Positions 35,520 to 46,100 are shown, numbered from the stretch's first letter. The stretch is DNA of 64,000 bases from Brachionus manjavacas (GCA_019054805.1 JAHQIY010000046.1:124001-188000); one strand, 5' to 3'. The notes: generated by a model from the letters alone, not told the origin. Made by a program: numbers and translations.

Positions 35520-36433
35520 GAATTTAGAGATAAATGTAAAAAATTGTTTCTTTTTATTCAATAATTCAATTACAATCAAACAATTCAATAATTATCTTTT
35601 TAATATTTTAAATAATTTTAAAAACCCGAAAAATGATGAAACATTATTATATTCGTTAGAAACTATGCGGAGAGAAATAAAAAACCGAAATTTAGATACA
35701 TTGACGGATGATGTGACAACTTATAAAAATAATAAAAATTCGGATAATGATTATGATTTTTTTTAAAGTGAAACAGCAGAATCACTTAAAAAAATTTCAC
35801 CATTTACAGCATATTTAGAAAAGATGACTTTTACTCTAAGAAAAAAATTTTGATGAAGCAAAGAGATTTTTTGAAAGCAAACAAACAGAATTAATTGACA
35901 AAAAACCTTAGAAATATCAAGCAAATAATTGTGTATTCAGGCCAAAATTTAGACGAAAGCAGATTTTTTACTATAAAAGTTGAATTTTTTAATTTAAATG
36001 GTTTTATTCCAATAAGAACATTAGGTGATAGCAATTGTTTTTATAGGTCGAATTCAACACTTCTCTTTGGTACAGATGATTTTTATTTTTAATAAAAATA
36101 GGATCAATTTTAATGTTTTTAGAATATCGTAAATTATTTTCAAATATTGTAACAAAGCATTATTATGTGGAATCTTATGAAACCATCTGTTGTAAGACTA
36201 TGATTAAGAATGAATGGGCAATGATGATATATATTTTAGCAACAAGCATTTTGATTAATAGAGAAATTCTTATTTTTTATCTTAACACTGAGACATTGGT
36301 CCCGTATAGTTATAAATATTTGATTGGTGAAAATAATTGTGAGAATTTAAAAATTGGATTTGCCTCGAACCACTTTGTTCCATTAGTGTGTAAAGAGATT
36401 AATAATTCAACCTTCTTTAGAGAATTACAGTGA
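35520..36433 (+). pseudogene. OTU-domain C-terminus of the MULE-like element
   Basis: This is the continuation of the relic at 33075-34330 after the LINE. The first frame (35518-35766) has SLETMRREIKNRNLDTLTD and an acidic low-complexity end. A second stretch contains SPFTAYLEKM. The last two frames carry an OTU-type cysteine protease fold: GDSNCFYRSNS with the nucleophile Cys at 36036-36038, and ASNHFVPL with the catalytic His at 36371-36373. They are joined by a one-base frameshift in a T-run near 36090. OTU proteases remove ubiquitin; several eukaryotic transposons encode one. At least three frameshifts show that it is dead. Confidence 0.7.
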
Positions 36434-36439
36434 TTTATT

Positions 36440-37266
36440 TATAAACTTTAGAGAAAAAATAAAAATTTATTAGAAAAACAGATATTAAAAGATAATTATT
36501 TTAATCTGACAAAAGTTTTGCAATTAAAACTGTAAATCAAAATTTAAATTTGTATTCTCAATATTAATACCATTTTAAACTAAAATTCTTTAAGAAAATA
36601 AAAATTAAAAAAAAAACTGTAAAATAAAATTTTTGTTTTTATTTTAAATATTTTATTAAAATCGATTTTTAAATAAATGTATTAATTTTTCTTAAACATT
36701 TTGATATATTTATTCCATTTTTTTGCGTTAATTGCCTTGCATATTCCATGACAAAAAAGCTTTATGTTATTTAATGACAATTTATTACCTGTGAAAAAAA
36801 GCTTCTTGAAAGCTTTTAGATAGATTTGTGGGAATGAGGAATTTTTAAATGACTTAAGCAATTAATTATCGCCCAACATTATGGAAAAAACTTATTTTTA
36901 TTATTTTATTTTTTTTATTTTAAATTTAAGCAATTATTTTTACCAATCAAATATTTATATTCCGATAAATGAATTTTTTCCTCTTTTTTTATTTTTTTTT
37001 GGTCCTTGATTATCTAATGTGAAAATATCGAAAATGCGACATAAAGTCTCCCATGACCTAAAATAAAATTTAAATATTATGTCTTAAAAAAAGCATGCAT
37101 AACTCTTCATATTCCTCATATTTTAAAATATCGCCATGCAAGCAAAAGTTCCATTTTTTTTGTTTTATCATTTATTTGATAATTTAAAATTTGATCAAAA
37201 TTTAAAAATAAAAAACTGAATTTTAAAAAAGGAATTTTTAAACAATTATTATAACTTACATAATAT
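36440..37266. other. AT-rich stretch with a short duplicated exon-like piece
   Basis: Mostly featureless AT-rich DNA. The only item noted is at 36722-36775: the minus strand resembles 38258-38312 (shared TTGTCATGGAA(T/C)AT(G/C)CAAGGCAA). In one frame both give an LSWN-x-QG peptide like the first strand of AP-type endonucleases; in another frame both look like a coiled-coil exon. No intact gene. Confidence 0.4.
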
Positions 37267-37267
37267 A

Positions 37268-37675
37268 CTATATTATGAATATTGTATTTGGTCTTATCTT
37301 TAACCTTATCCACTCATCCGTTTTATTTCCGATTGACTTTGGTGTTACTTTTTGCTTTGGTTTTTCTAGTGAGAGCGTCCCAAATAACTGATTTGAAAGC
37401 TTTGTTAGCTCAGCTCTTTGTTCCAAAGAAAGTTGTGTAGAATCTCCTGCAAAATGCTCATTAATGGTTCCAATGATTTGTGAAATTACTGGCTGATCGA
37501 CAGTTGAACTTGGTTTGTCTTGTTGACCAGAGTCATCGTCAGGTTGACCTGATTTGCCGTCTGTCTGACTAGAGTCATAGTCGAGTTGACCAGAATTTTG
37601 TTGGCTTACGCTTTCATCATTTTTTCTCTTCGTCAGCTCTTTCTTTTGCTCCAAAATAACATCAAAAAAGTCCAA
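37268..37675 (-). CDS. Q/D-rich acidic protein or last exon of the coiled-coil locus
   Basis: An open frame of 135 codons begins with a charged helix (LEQKKELTKRKNDES), followed by an irregular repeat of SGQ-x-D units (about residues 26-54, with SGQLDYDS, SGQPDDDS and SGQQDKPS). A leucine-rich part follows (LSLEQRAELTKLSNQLFG), then a basic end. The start is uncertain: the frame starts with a TTG. An exon-like piece upstream on the same strand (37740-37800) reads toward it. No family is recognised; this is probably the end of the coiled-coil/zinc-finger locus. Confidence 0.4.
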   Translation of the reverse strand: MDFFDVILEQKKELTKRKNDESVSQQNSGQLDYDSSQTDGKSGQPDDDSGQQDKPSSTVDQPVISQIIGTINEHFAGDSTQLSLEQRAELTKLSNQLFGTLSLEKPKQKVTPKSIGNKTDEWIRLKIRPNTIFII

Positions 37676-37734
37676 AACAAGAGTTTGATAAATTATTATT
37701 CGTACCTTTTGATAAAATTTTTAATTCGGGGGTG

Positions 37735-38820
37735 GAATCCTTTTAGCTCAAGTGTTTCCTTCTTTTGATTTTCATCAAGCTGTGAAGGTGTTCTTTTAAA
37801 AGAAAATATTTACAGAAAATCAAATAAATTATATAAAAAATCTTTTTTACTCTTTTTTGAAGCTTTTATCTAGATGATAAAATATTTTATTTTTGTCTTG
37901 AAGTTCTTTCAGTTTATTTGATTGAAATTTTACTTCAGCTTTCTGGGTGTTTACCAATCTAAACAGATAAAAAATTAGACAAAAACCACATTGAAAAAAT
38001 TACAAAAGCGTAAAAAAAAAACAGCCTTTTTTATTAGATTTTTTCTTGAAAATTTCATTTAAGTTAACAAAAAAATTTACAAATGATAACTTTAATTTTT
38101 AATAAATTAGTTCTTTTAATCTACTTAATTATATTGCTCAATACACACTAGAGTAAAATAGACCACTAAAAATTATTTATAAAATCTACTTTATTTTGAA
38201 TCTAATCAAGCACATGAGAATTTAAATACCTAGAATCTGATATATTTAAATTCATTTTTATTTGCCTTGGATGTTCCATGACAAAATTCTTAATGCTTTT
38301 ACAATTTTCAAACTTATCTGATGCGAAAATAATTTAGAAAATAAATTAATTTGAATTTTTAAAACCTATTTTATTTATATTTAAATACTGCATAAATTAC
38401 TTTTTTAATTCTGAAATTTGATCAAGTGCAGTTCTATGCTCTTATTGTGATTTTTCAATGTCTTTGTATAGACCTTGAATTTTTTCATTTTTTTGGGAGA
38501 TTAACTTTTTCCCTTCTTCATACAGATCAATGATTTTTTTTTTTTTTTATCATTTAAAAGATTTTAAATTCTTTTTAAAATTTTTAATGATAACTTGAAT
38601 TTTTCTTAAAAAAAATTTAATTTTTTACTTAACATCGTAATTTTTATTCATTTGACCAATTTCATTATTAGATTCAGATAGATGGCGCAATTTTTCAAAT
38701 CTTCTTCAAAAGTTTGATTTTTCTGAATAATTAATATTTGCCCTTTTATTTTTCCTTTTAGCTCGAGTGTTTCCTTCTTTTGATTTCTATCAAGCTGTGA
38801 AGGTGATCTTTTAAAAAAGA
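37735..38820 (-). pseudogene. Coiled-coil exons with internal duplication
   Basis: On the minus strand, short coding-like blocks are separated by ~50-100 base AT-rich gaps with plausible GT..AG ends. Blocks include SPSQLDRNQKKETLELKGK (about 38810-38755), EIGQMNKNYDV (about 38665-38635, after a frameshift), IDLYEEGKKLISQKNEKIQ (about 38537-38481) and TALDQISELKK (about 38430-38398). The first block is duplicated at 37800-37740 (SPSQLDENQKKETLELKG). Heptad-like charge patterns suggest a coiled coil. Stops and frameshifts argue that this copy is decayed, though missed introns could explain some of them. Confidence 0.4.
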
Positions 38821-38910
38821 AAAAATTATTAATTTTATTAAAGATTAAGATTATTTTTACATGTCGTCTAGTCTAAAAGTTTCTCTGTTTTTTAGTTCAA
38901 TTATTTCCTG

Positions 38911-39760
38911 TTACAAATCAAAAATTCTTCTTGATAATATGCTATTTTCCTCTGTTTTTTTGATATTTTCTTCGTTTAGTTTTCTGTTGGTTTTTCCTGT
39001 ATTATCATAATTTTCCATTGTTTCAAAAAGTGGACAGTTTTCAATTAACCGGTGACGAATTCCGTTATATGTTCTTAAATTTCCTGTTCCTTTACATTTT
39101 GAATACAATGGACATTTGTTTTTTGAATTTGAATTTTCTTCCTTGACTTCTTGTTGCTATTCGAGTTGTTTTTTTAAAATCATATTTTCATCTTTAAAAA
39201 TGTCGATTAATCTCTCGCTTTCAAACTTAATATTTGAAGAATATTTTGAACTATTTAAAATATTTTTTTCATCATATTCATCTATTTTCAAATGATTATT
39301 TTCTAAGTCTAAACTGAATGACTTTAAAAATTTATATTTTGTTTTCGGAAATGTTCCCTTAATTCTTGGTACATTTAGTTCGTCCTGATGAGCCTTTATT
39401 GAATCTGTGTCACTTTCTTTTTAAAAATCTAAATTACAGTTAACAAAGTCCTTTTCGGTTTCGACCAGCGTACAAAAGACATCTTTTGAATTTATTAATG
39501 ATCGAAATTCGTTCGGTTTAAATTGATCTTTTTCAACGTTAGCAGAATTTAGACATGCATTTCCTTCAGTAATATTCTTTTTGCTTTGGGGTTTATCGAA
39601 AGGTATATGAGGCTTTTCAGCAGTTTGGAAATCGTTTTTTTGATTTTTCGATCGGACAATTCGCTGTTATTAAATGTCTTGACTTTGTTTCGTCATTTGC
39701 ATTACCTTTACCACCGCACATTTTATAATTTAGACACCGTTCTTTATCACTCTACTTTTT
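38911..39760 (-). pseudogene. Twin CCHC zinc-finger segment of the coiled-coil locus
   Basis: Two zinc-finger-like motifs with identical spacing, C-x5-C-x13-H-x5-C, lie on the minus strand. Finger 1 is at 39736-39656 (CGGKGN core, NCP end) and finger 2 at 39114-39034 (CKGTGN core, NCP end). Both span exactly 81 bases. The G-x-G-N after the second Cys and the C-P at the end recall the MYT1-type C2HC finger, which binds DNA, though the first Cys pair is one residue wider here. Finger 2 is followed by a helical region rich in E, K and N (39010-38911). The 540 bases between the fingers contain stops and look partly coding. The function is not known. Confidence 0.5.
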
Positions 39761-39799
39761 TGATCCATTAACTTTTATATAAAATTGCTAGGCCTGCAT

Positions 39800-40770
39800 C
39801 GATTTGGCCGACAAGACCGAATCACCTACGTCCTCACTGTTCAACCAGAGCTCAATTTGCTTTGACCTGTTCTCAATTTGGCGCCACGACTCCTTCACCT
39901 CCAAACACTCGGCACACTCTTGCAACAAATTTTGTTTTAGTGACGCCTTCAGCTAAAGCTGCTCTTCCAATTGTTAACCAATGTTTTTGATAAAATTGGA
40001 TATTTGCCGCTGCACCAGCTGATATTTGGACTCGTTTGACTTGACCAATGAACGTGTGCGCCTTGCCCTCAATTTCAGTCATGCTTTCCTGGTGCAAATT
40101 GGTGACAGTCTCGTCCTCGCCAACACTGCCAGGCTGACTTTGCTGCTCAATTCTGTTGCCCATGTCCCAAATCCACCACTTCAACTATATGTACTCGCTC
40201 GTTCACCTAGTACGCGAGCGCCTGCCTTTGAGTTCAAATTTTTCAAAGTGTGCGGCATCAACTGCTCGCTGACCGAGCTGTTTGTGGTCAGCTCGTGTTT
40301 GCCGTGCTAATTCAGCTGAGTGTACCTGTCAAAGTTGGATTCTATCTCTTGAGCGCCTTTTGCTTTCGGAAAAGTTTTTTTTGGTCGTGGATTTAAGACA
40401 AACTGCACGCATCGCGTATCATTTCTTATATCCACATGTCGAACTCGTCCACAACCAGGTACAAGCGAAAAAATCTCACTGATTCACTCAATTTGGTGGT
40501 GCGTTTACGGTACAGCTCTCAGAGCAGATCGCTGGCATGTTGTTTCAAGCGGTCGAATATGACATCAGCAAGCTTGAACTCGTCTTTGAGCGACTCGAAT
40601 TTGTCACTAGTCAAATAAAATGCTCCAAGTTTTGAGCAAACACTTCGGATTGAGCCTGGGCTCGCTTTTCGTTCATCTACTTCATGAAGCTTCAGCGCGA
40701 TTACACAACATTTTGCTTGTCTGTTCGCTCTCAGCCAACATTTCGTGCATTATGCGCCCAGTTACTTTTA
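39800..40770 (-). pseudogene. Spectrin-repeat protein relic, part 3 (opposite strand)
   Basis: This is another GC-richer block with spectrin-like helices, here on the minus strand. Near 40618-40430 it reads KFESLKDEFKLADVIFDRLKQHASDLL, then a helix with SVRFFRLYLVVDEFDMWI, the helix A pattern with its central W. Near 40184-39873 an open frame carries LHQESMTEIEGKAHTF and FYQKHWLTIGRAAL. Frames change at least twice and several stops occur. It is opposite in orientation to parts 1 and 2, so it is either an inverted piece of the same gene or another paralogue. Confidence 0.55.
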
Positions 40771-40775
40771 TTCTG

Positions 40776-40872
40776 AAAAAAAATCAATGATCTGTATGAA
40801 GAAGTCAAAAAGTTAATCCCCCAAAGAGATGAATCTCTAAGCCTTTTTATTTATTATTATTATTATTATTAT
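40776..40872 (+). repeat. Coiled-coil exon fragment ending in hairpin and (TTA)n
   Basis: Bases 40776-40833 match, in inverted orientation, the coiled-coil exon at 38480-38545 (shared TGATCTGTATGAAGAAG and AAAAAGTTAATC). A 6-bp hairpin, AGAGAT-GA-ATCTCT (40825-40838), overlaps its end. AAGCCTTTTTA and (TTA)n (40849-40872) follow. The second half has the same hairpin, short spacer and trinucleotide layout as the LINE 3' ends, so this may be a very short LINE end, or a LINE that carried off the exon. Confidence 0.45.
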
Positions 40873-41255
40873 TTATTCATAAAATTACGCCAGATTCGGA
40901 GATGTAAAAAATAACATAAAATTGAATACAAAGGAAGGTAGTTATGTACTGTTTGTTTTCCCTTTTTTAAATTTACAATTATGTTTAAGAAATTAAAATA
41001 TTAAAATAGATTTTCATTTTTTACATAAATACCACAAAATATTTAATTTTAAATTAAATATTCAAAGATTGAGATTAACACAAATATAAATAAAACCTTG
41101 TTCAAATGTCTTAGGTAATTATTTTTTAAATTTTATTTATCTTTTTGAGATAGGGTTGAGCAATCAAACACGATCACAGCACAATTTAACAGTCAAACAG
41201 TTGAACGGAAGAACAGTTGAGCAGCGTTGTATTCAGCATCAATCCGAAATGTTCC
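40873..41255. other. AT-rich stretch
   Basis: No gene is seen. The last ~90 bases (from about 41155) are less AT-rich, have several CAGTTGA/ACAGTTGA-like words, and probably form the 3' UTR of the minus-strand LINE that ends at 41261. Confidence 0.4.
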
Positions 41256-41260
41256 AATTT

Positions 41261-42264
41261 TTAAACGAATTCTGCATTTGGTTCAGTTCGAGGTAAGTAC
41301 GCCTTTATTAATAGTTTAAGCTCTTCTTTTCTTTCTATTAAATTTTGAAGGTAAAATTTAATTGAATCGCAAATTCCATTTTTGCTCTTTTCAAAATCTT
41401 CTTTTTTTAATTCTCTTTCTTTTTTTATAAGATTTTCTTTGGTAATTTGGTCACTTGATCCAAGAATTTCTCTAAGCTCTTTGATGAACGCGCTTTCATC
41501 ATTTACCTTTAGTTCTTTCTTTCGAAAAACTTTTTCCATATAATCATTTTCAATTATTCTTTTCCCAAAGTTAGGTTTCAATTTCTGTATTTTTGAGTTA
41601 ACGGGTTCTATGTTTAATGCATACAATAGGTTAGTAGTTCGAGATCTCTTTTCGAGTGACAGGGTTTGTTTAATCATTAAGCCTTCCATAGTTTGTAGTT
41701 TCCTCATTTCGCATTTGCTAATTTGCAGTTTTCTAGGCCGTAATAGGTTATAGGTCTAATATAGGTTTTAAAAAGGTGTGCTTTTAAAAACGGGCTAATT
41801 TGGTTACTATACATGTCTAGATTATTTTTTAGGAGGTAAAAAGCTCTCCATGTGCTCAGTCTTCTTTCTCTTAGATGTTCTTTACTGTAACACTTTCCAT
41901 CAATCCAGACTCCTAAGTATTTCATTTTTTTTACCCACTCAATTTCCTCACCACATAGTTCAAGCTTTACTTCGTCTTTCTTTGAGCCGTTTATTCGCAT
42001 AATTTGAGTTTTAGATGGGTTAAATTTAATTTCGGTTTTTAGCCCATAGTCCTCGCACAATCTAAGGATTTTTTTCATTTTTTTTGTACAGTCAGTCATG
42101 ATTAATAGGTCGTCTGCGTACATTAATACACCAGTTTTTATACCATCAATTTCTGATATTAAATTTGTGTTAATTATTTCTTCTATTAGTTCTTCTACAT
42201 AAATTGAGAATAGCTTTGGCGAGAGTGGGCCACCTTGCTTCACTCCTACCGTGGTTTTAAACAT
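41261..42264 (-). pseudogene. 5'-truncated LINE reverse transcriptase of a second family
   Basis: Two overlapping minus-strand frames form one ORF2 fragment. The first (42264-41704) starts at the RT core with GVKQGGPLSPKLFSIYVEEL and has MYADDLLIMT, the catalytic YADD box, then MKYLGVWID, the palm/thumb boundary. The second (41707-41261) continues with helices (ALNIEPV) to a stop. The frames meet at ATGA (41704-41707), so a single-base indel most likely split one reading. This RT differs clearly from the one at 34603-35478 (QGGPLSP-type, different thumb), so it belongs to another LINE clade. Endonuclease and upstream RT are absent. Confidence 0.75.
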
Positions 42265-42365
42265 TGAAGATATTTCATCTTTTTTTTTTGTTTGAAGTTT
42301 CTATATCTTCACAAAAGGTAAATTTAGCCAATAATAATTTGCATTAATTTGACATTCTAAAACAA
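42265..42365. other. Junction and 5' leader between two divergent LINEs
   Basis: About 100 bases separate the truncated minus-strand LINE from the ATG of the plus-strand LINE. It includes a T-run (42282-42291) and TTCACAAAAGG. It probably holds the truncation breakpoint of one LINE and the short 5' UTR of the other. No promoter motif is evident. Confidence 0.4.
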
Positions 42366-43136
42366 ATGGAGGAAGCGTTTTATTTTTTAGAGGACTGGCC
42401 ATCCGTCCCAGGACAAAGCACGGATACCTTAAAAAAGATACACAAATATGTTATGGCGTTAGTGAGCATTGTGAAGGCTCAGAAAGAACAATTCAAGGAA
42501 ATGACAACCGAGATAACCAAGTTAAAAAAGAATAAAAAAGAGGCAAAAACATCAGCACCACTAGACTGGTCGAAGATCATTGCTGGCGAAGTTCAGAAGG
42601 ATAAAAACGCGGTTGCAATGATGGCCACGATGGCAAACGAGATGAAAAAGAAAGCCGAGCGAGCAAATAACGTCATAGCGGCTATACCGACTGAGTTATG
42701 TACGGAAGGAAGTGATTATGCTTTGGTAAAAAGTCTAACGAGTGAGATTGGGGTCGCTGAGAGTAGGGTTATTAAGACCAGGCGTATCAGAGGTCAAACA
42801 ACAGGTAACATAGCAAATGCGCGAAATACGATGAGAGAACGAGTCCTGATTGTCTTGGAAATGGATTCAGTTGACGCCAAAATGGCAATACTACGTAACG
42901 CAAAAAAGTTATGTGAAAGTGAGAATGAGCAGTACAAAAGGGTCTACATTAAAGAGGACCGCACGCAAAGTCAAAGAGCGGTTGACTTAAACAAAAAACT
43001 TCGAGAGGAACGTGACACTAGAAATGCAAAACTGAAGGAATCGCCGACCATAAACGGACGCGAACTCAAGTTTGAGACCGGCAATGATGGTAAGAAACGA
43101 TTCTTGGGTATTCGAAATGGTGGTCTCAACAATTGA
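42366..43136 (+). CDS. LINE ORF1 protein (intact, 256 codons)
   Basis: This is the one uninterrupted ORF of the large LINE. ORF1 proteins of CR1/Jockey-like elements coat the element RNA and act as chaperones. The N-terminal part (about residues 24-60) is a lysine/glutamate-rich helix that could form a coiled coil (TEITKLKKNKK). The central part (about 145-200) has RVLIVLEMDSVDAKMAILRN and RVYIKEDRTQSQRAVDLN, resembling the RRM/CTD-like part of such proteins, where basic residues follow a predicted strand. No CCHC knuckle is seen. It ends in TGA, 16 bases before the first frame attributed to ORF2. It is much less AT-rich than the flanking DNA. Confidence 0.75.
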   Translation: MEEAFYFLEDWPSVPGQSTDTLKKIHKYVMALVSIVKAQKEQFKEMTTEITKLKKNKKEAKTSAPLDWSKIIAGEVQKDKNAVAMMATMANEMKKKAERANNVIAAIPTELCTEGSDYALVKSLTSEIGVAESRVIKTRRIRGQTTGNIANARNTMRERVLIVLEMDSVDAKMAILRNAKKLCESENEQYKRVYIKEDRTQSQRAVDLNKKLREERDTRNAKLKESPTINGRELKFETGNDGKKRFLGIRNGGLNN

Positions 43137-43152
43137 GCAACGCTAGCAAAGA

Positions 43153-46100
43153 ATGAATCCAAGTGGAGAGACCATAGCCTTATGTGGTCTCGATAGTTCG
43201 CTGGCTAAATTGGAATGTGACCATGAGTGCTCGGAAGTGTCGGAATACAATTCATTAGCTTTACTCAGTCAACGCACTGTTTGCCTGATTCGTCAATATC
43301 TCATATCGCTCATGACGATACAATGTCTCAAATCTCGACCACTAGATCTTGTCATGACCAACAAGAGGTTTTAGATTTCTGGTATACCAATGCGACCAGC
43401 CTCAACAATAAGATTCGTTTTCTTTAATCGGTGGCAGCCAGTTTAGAACCAAATATTATTGGCATCACTGAAACTTGGTTCGATTCAAGCTCAGCTTCAG
43501 AGTTAGATGGCTACAAGCTCTTTAGAAACGACAGAAAGGGAGATAATAGAGGCGGTGGTGTTTGTATCTACGTCAATAGTTGTGTCAAAGCATTTGCAGC
43601 ATCAAATCAGTCATTTCTCGGTACCGACTGTGAACAAATATGGGTGATAATCAGTTTGAACGAAGATAAACCTTTTCTAGTTGGTTGCATCTATAGATCA
43701 GCACCGCAGAGCAAGACCAATGATCCGAGTTGAATCGATATTGGTATTGTACGTTCACTTGAAACAGCTAAACGTCTACTTAATAGCAAGGATATTTCGA
43801 TTGTCATTTTGTTGGGCGATTTATACCTGCCGGACATCGAATTGAACGAGTCTGGTGCACCAGTTTTGGCTAGCGATTCATGGACCAGTGCGTTCATCAG
43901 CAGTGCAATTAGTTACTCGAGTCTTGAGCAGCTAAAAAGTAGGACTTTTTCCAATAGTGGTAATTTAAGTAGTCTTATGGACTTAGTGCTTGTTAGCGAT
44001 CCAAATCGAATGTCCAAGGTAGAGTTAGGACCACCACTAGACACGAGTGTCACAATAAGCCACGTTGGCTTACGTTTACGTCGATTTGCACGTGTCGAAA
44101 GAACGCAAGCATTTGACCGCAGAAGATTCAACTGGAGAAACGGTGATTACGAATCGATGAACAAGTTCTTCAAAGAGTTTGACTGGTGCGCCGCGTTTGG
44201 TACGAAATCGACGCAAGACCGCTACACAACGTTCCTAGGAGCTTTCGGTTTGGCCTCTGAACGCTTCTTCAAGAAACGCTGGCCAAGACCACTTAATGTT
44301 AAGCCGCCGTGGTAGATAAGCCTTATTGCTGCTCTAGTTAGACGCAAGAGACGCCCTTTTTATTTGTAAAAGAATCGAAAAGAGCAATGAGCTGCTAGCT
44401 AAAAAGCATAAGACGATTTGTAAGCTGGTGAGGATCGTAGTTAAAAAGAGTGTCGTCGAGAATGAGTTGAAGCTTGTTCAAGATGCGAAAAAGAACCCGA
44501 AGCTGCTCTATTCATACATGTACCGCCGAAATGCCACCAGAGAGACCAAAGCAGCATTTAAAGGACCAAGACGGTACGTTTGTCACGGACAGAGCAGGCA
44601 TATGTATCAAGCTCAACCAGTTCTTCTTATCTGTATTGGATCCGCCAACGACAAGAGAAGCGGTCTTAAGAGCCAAAGAGAGCTTTAGTGTTCGTGCTAT
44701 TGCGGATTCAGCGTTTGTCGTTGAGGATATCGTGACACCGGGTAAAGTAATGGCAAAGCTAAAGAACTTGAGTAGCGATAAGTCAGCGGGTATTGACCAG
44801 GTGGCCACACACGCACTCAAGATGTGTGCCGAGGTTTTGGCTGGACCACTTGCGACCATCTTTGTACAATCGTTGCGTTCTTAAACTTTAGCGGTCGAAT
44901 GGAAAGTGGCAAATATATCACCAATACATAAAAAGGGTTCTAGAACCACAGTTAGCAACTACCGCCCTGTATCACTCACGTCGGTAACATGCAAGTACTT
45001 GAGTCGCTCAATAAGGACTACATTGACAAGCATCTCGACAAGCACAAACTCATTTCTGAGAAGTAGCACGGTTTTGTGATGCACAAGGCATGTGTGACAA
45101 ATCTCATTGAGATAGTCGATTTCTTGACGGATTGCACGAGTCCTAGGATACCAACTGACGTCATCTATCTCGATTATGAGTAGGCGTTCGATAAGGTGTC
45201 ACATGAGTTGCTACTCATCAAACAGGCTGCGTATGGTCTTCCCATTTTGACCATCAAATGAAAACATGCCTTCTTGAGTGATCGTAAACAGCGGGTTGTT
45301 GTTGGAGATGTAGTGTCGGATTGGAAAACGGCAACGAGTGCCGTTCTTCAAGGGTCAGTCCTAGGCCCTCTTCTCTTTGTCATTTTTATAAATGACATGC
45401 CAGAAGTGTGCAGCTCTTTTTGCAAACTATTTTCGGATGATAGTAAGCTCTTGAAGGCAGTTCAACGTGACGAGGATATAGATAATCTGCAAAGAGATCT
45501 CGACAATTTGTTAGAATGGTCAAATATGTGGTAAACAAGTTTAAATGAGAAAGATGCGTTGTTATGCATCTTTGTGCCAACAACAAGTGCAATGACTACC
45601 ATCTAGGAGACCATGTCCTCGTAAAGACCAAGAAAGAACGCGATTTTGTTACATTATCACCAGCGATCTCAAAACGGGTGAGCAAGCTAAACGTGCAGCG
45701 GCAAGAGCAACAATGATGGCATGCGGCATCAAGAACACCTTTAACCATTACTCACAGTACTTGGTCAATTTGCTCTATAAACCGTTCGTTCGGCCTCACC
45801 TTGGGTTTGCAGTAGCAGCCTGGAACCCGTACCGACGTGGTGATATTGTCGTACTCGAAAAGGTCCAGAGGAGGTTCTCCAAGCTCGTGCCAGAGCTCAA
45901 ATAGAAGCAGTACGTGGAGAGAAGAGAGGCCCTCGGATGGACGACACTTAAGGACCCACGTAAACGTGGCGATCTCATCCAGCTCCATAAGATTCAGCAT
46001 GGACACGACCGAGTACATTTCATAAATGGCATCCAAATGTTGGCATCAAATGGACTGGACAGTCCAGCGGGTCGTACCAGAAATAATCATCTTGCCATAA

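Noticed and set aside
37586-37768. Plus-strand 60-codon frame
   Set aside because: Antisense to the Q/D-rich frame; hydrophobic low-complexity composition and no support.
43691-44131. Minus-strand frames over the LINE endonuclease
   Set aside because: Antisense shadows of ORF2, whose plus-strand frame has the endonuclease motifs in order.
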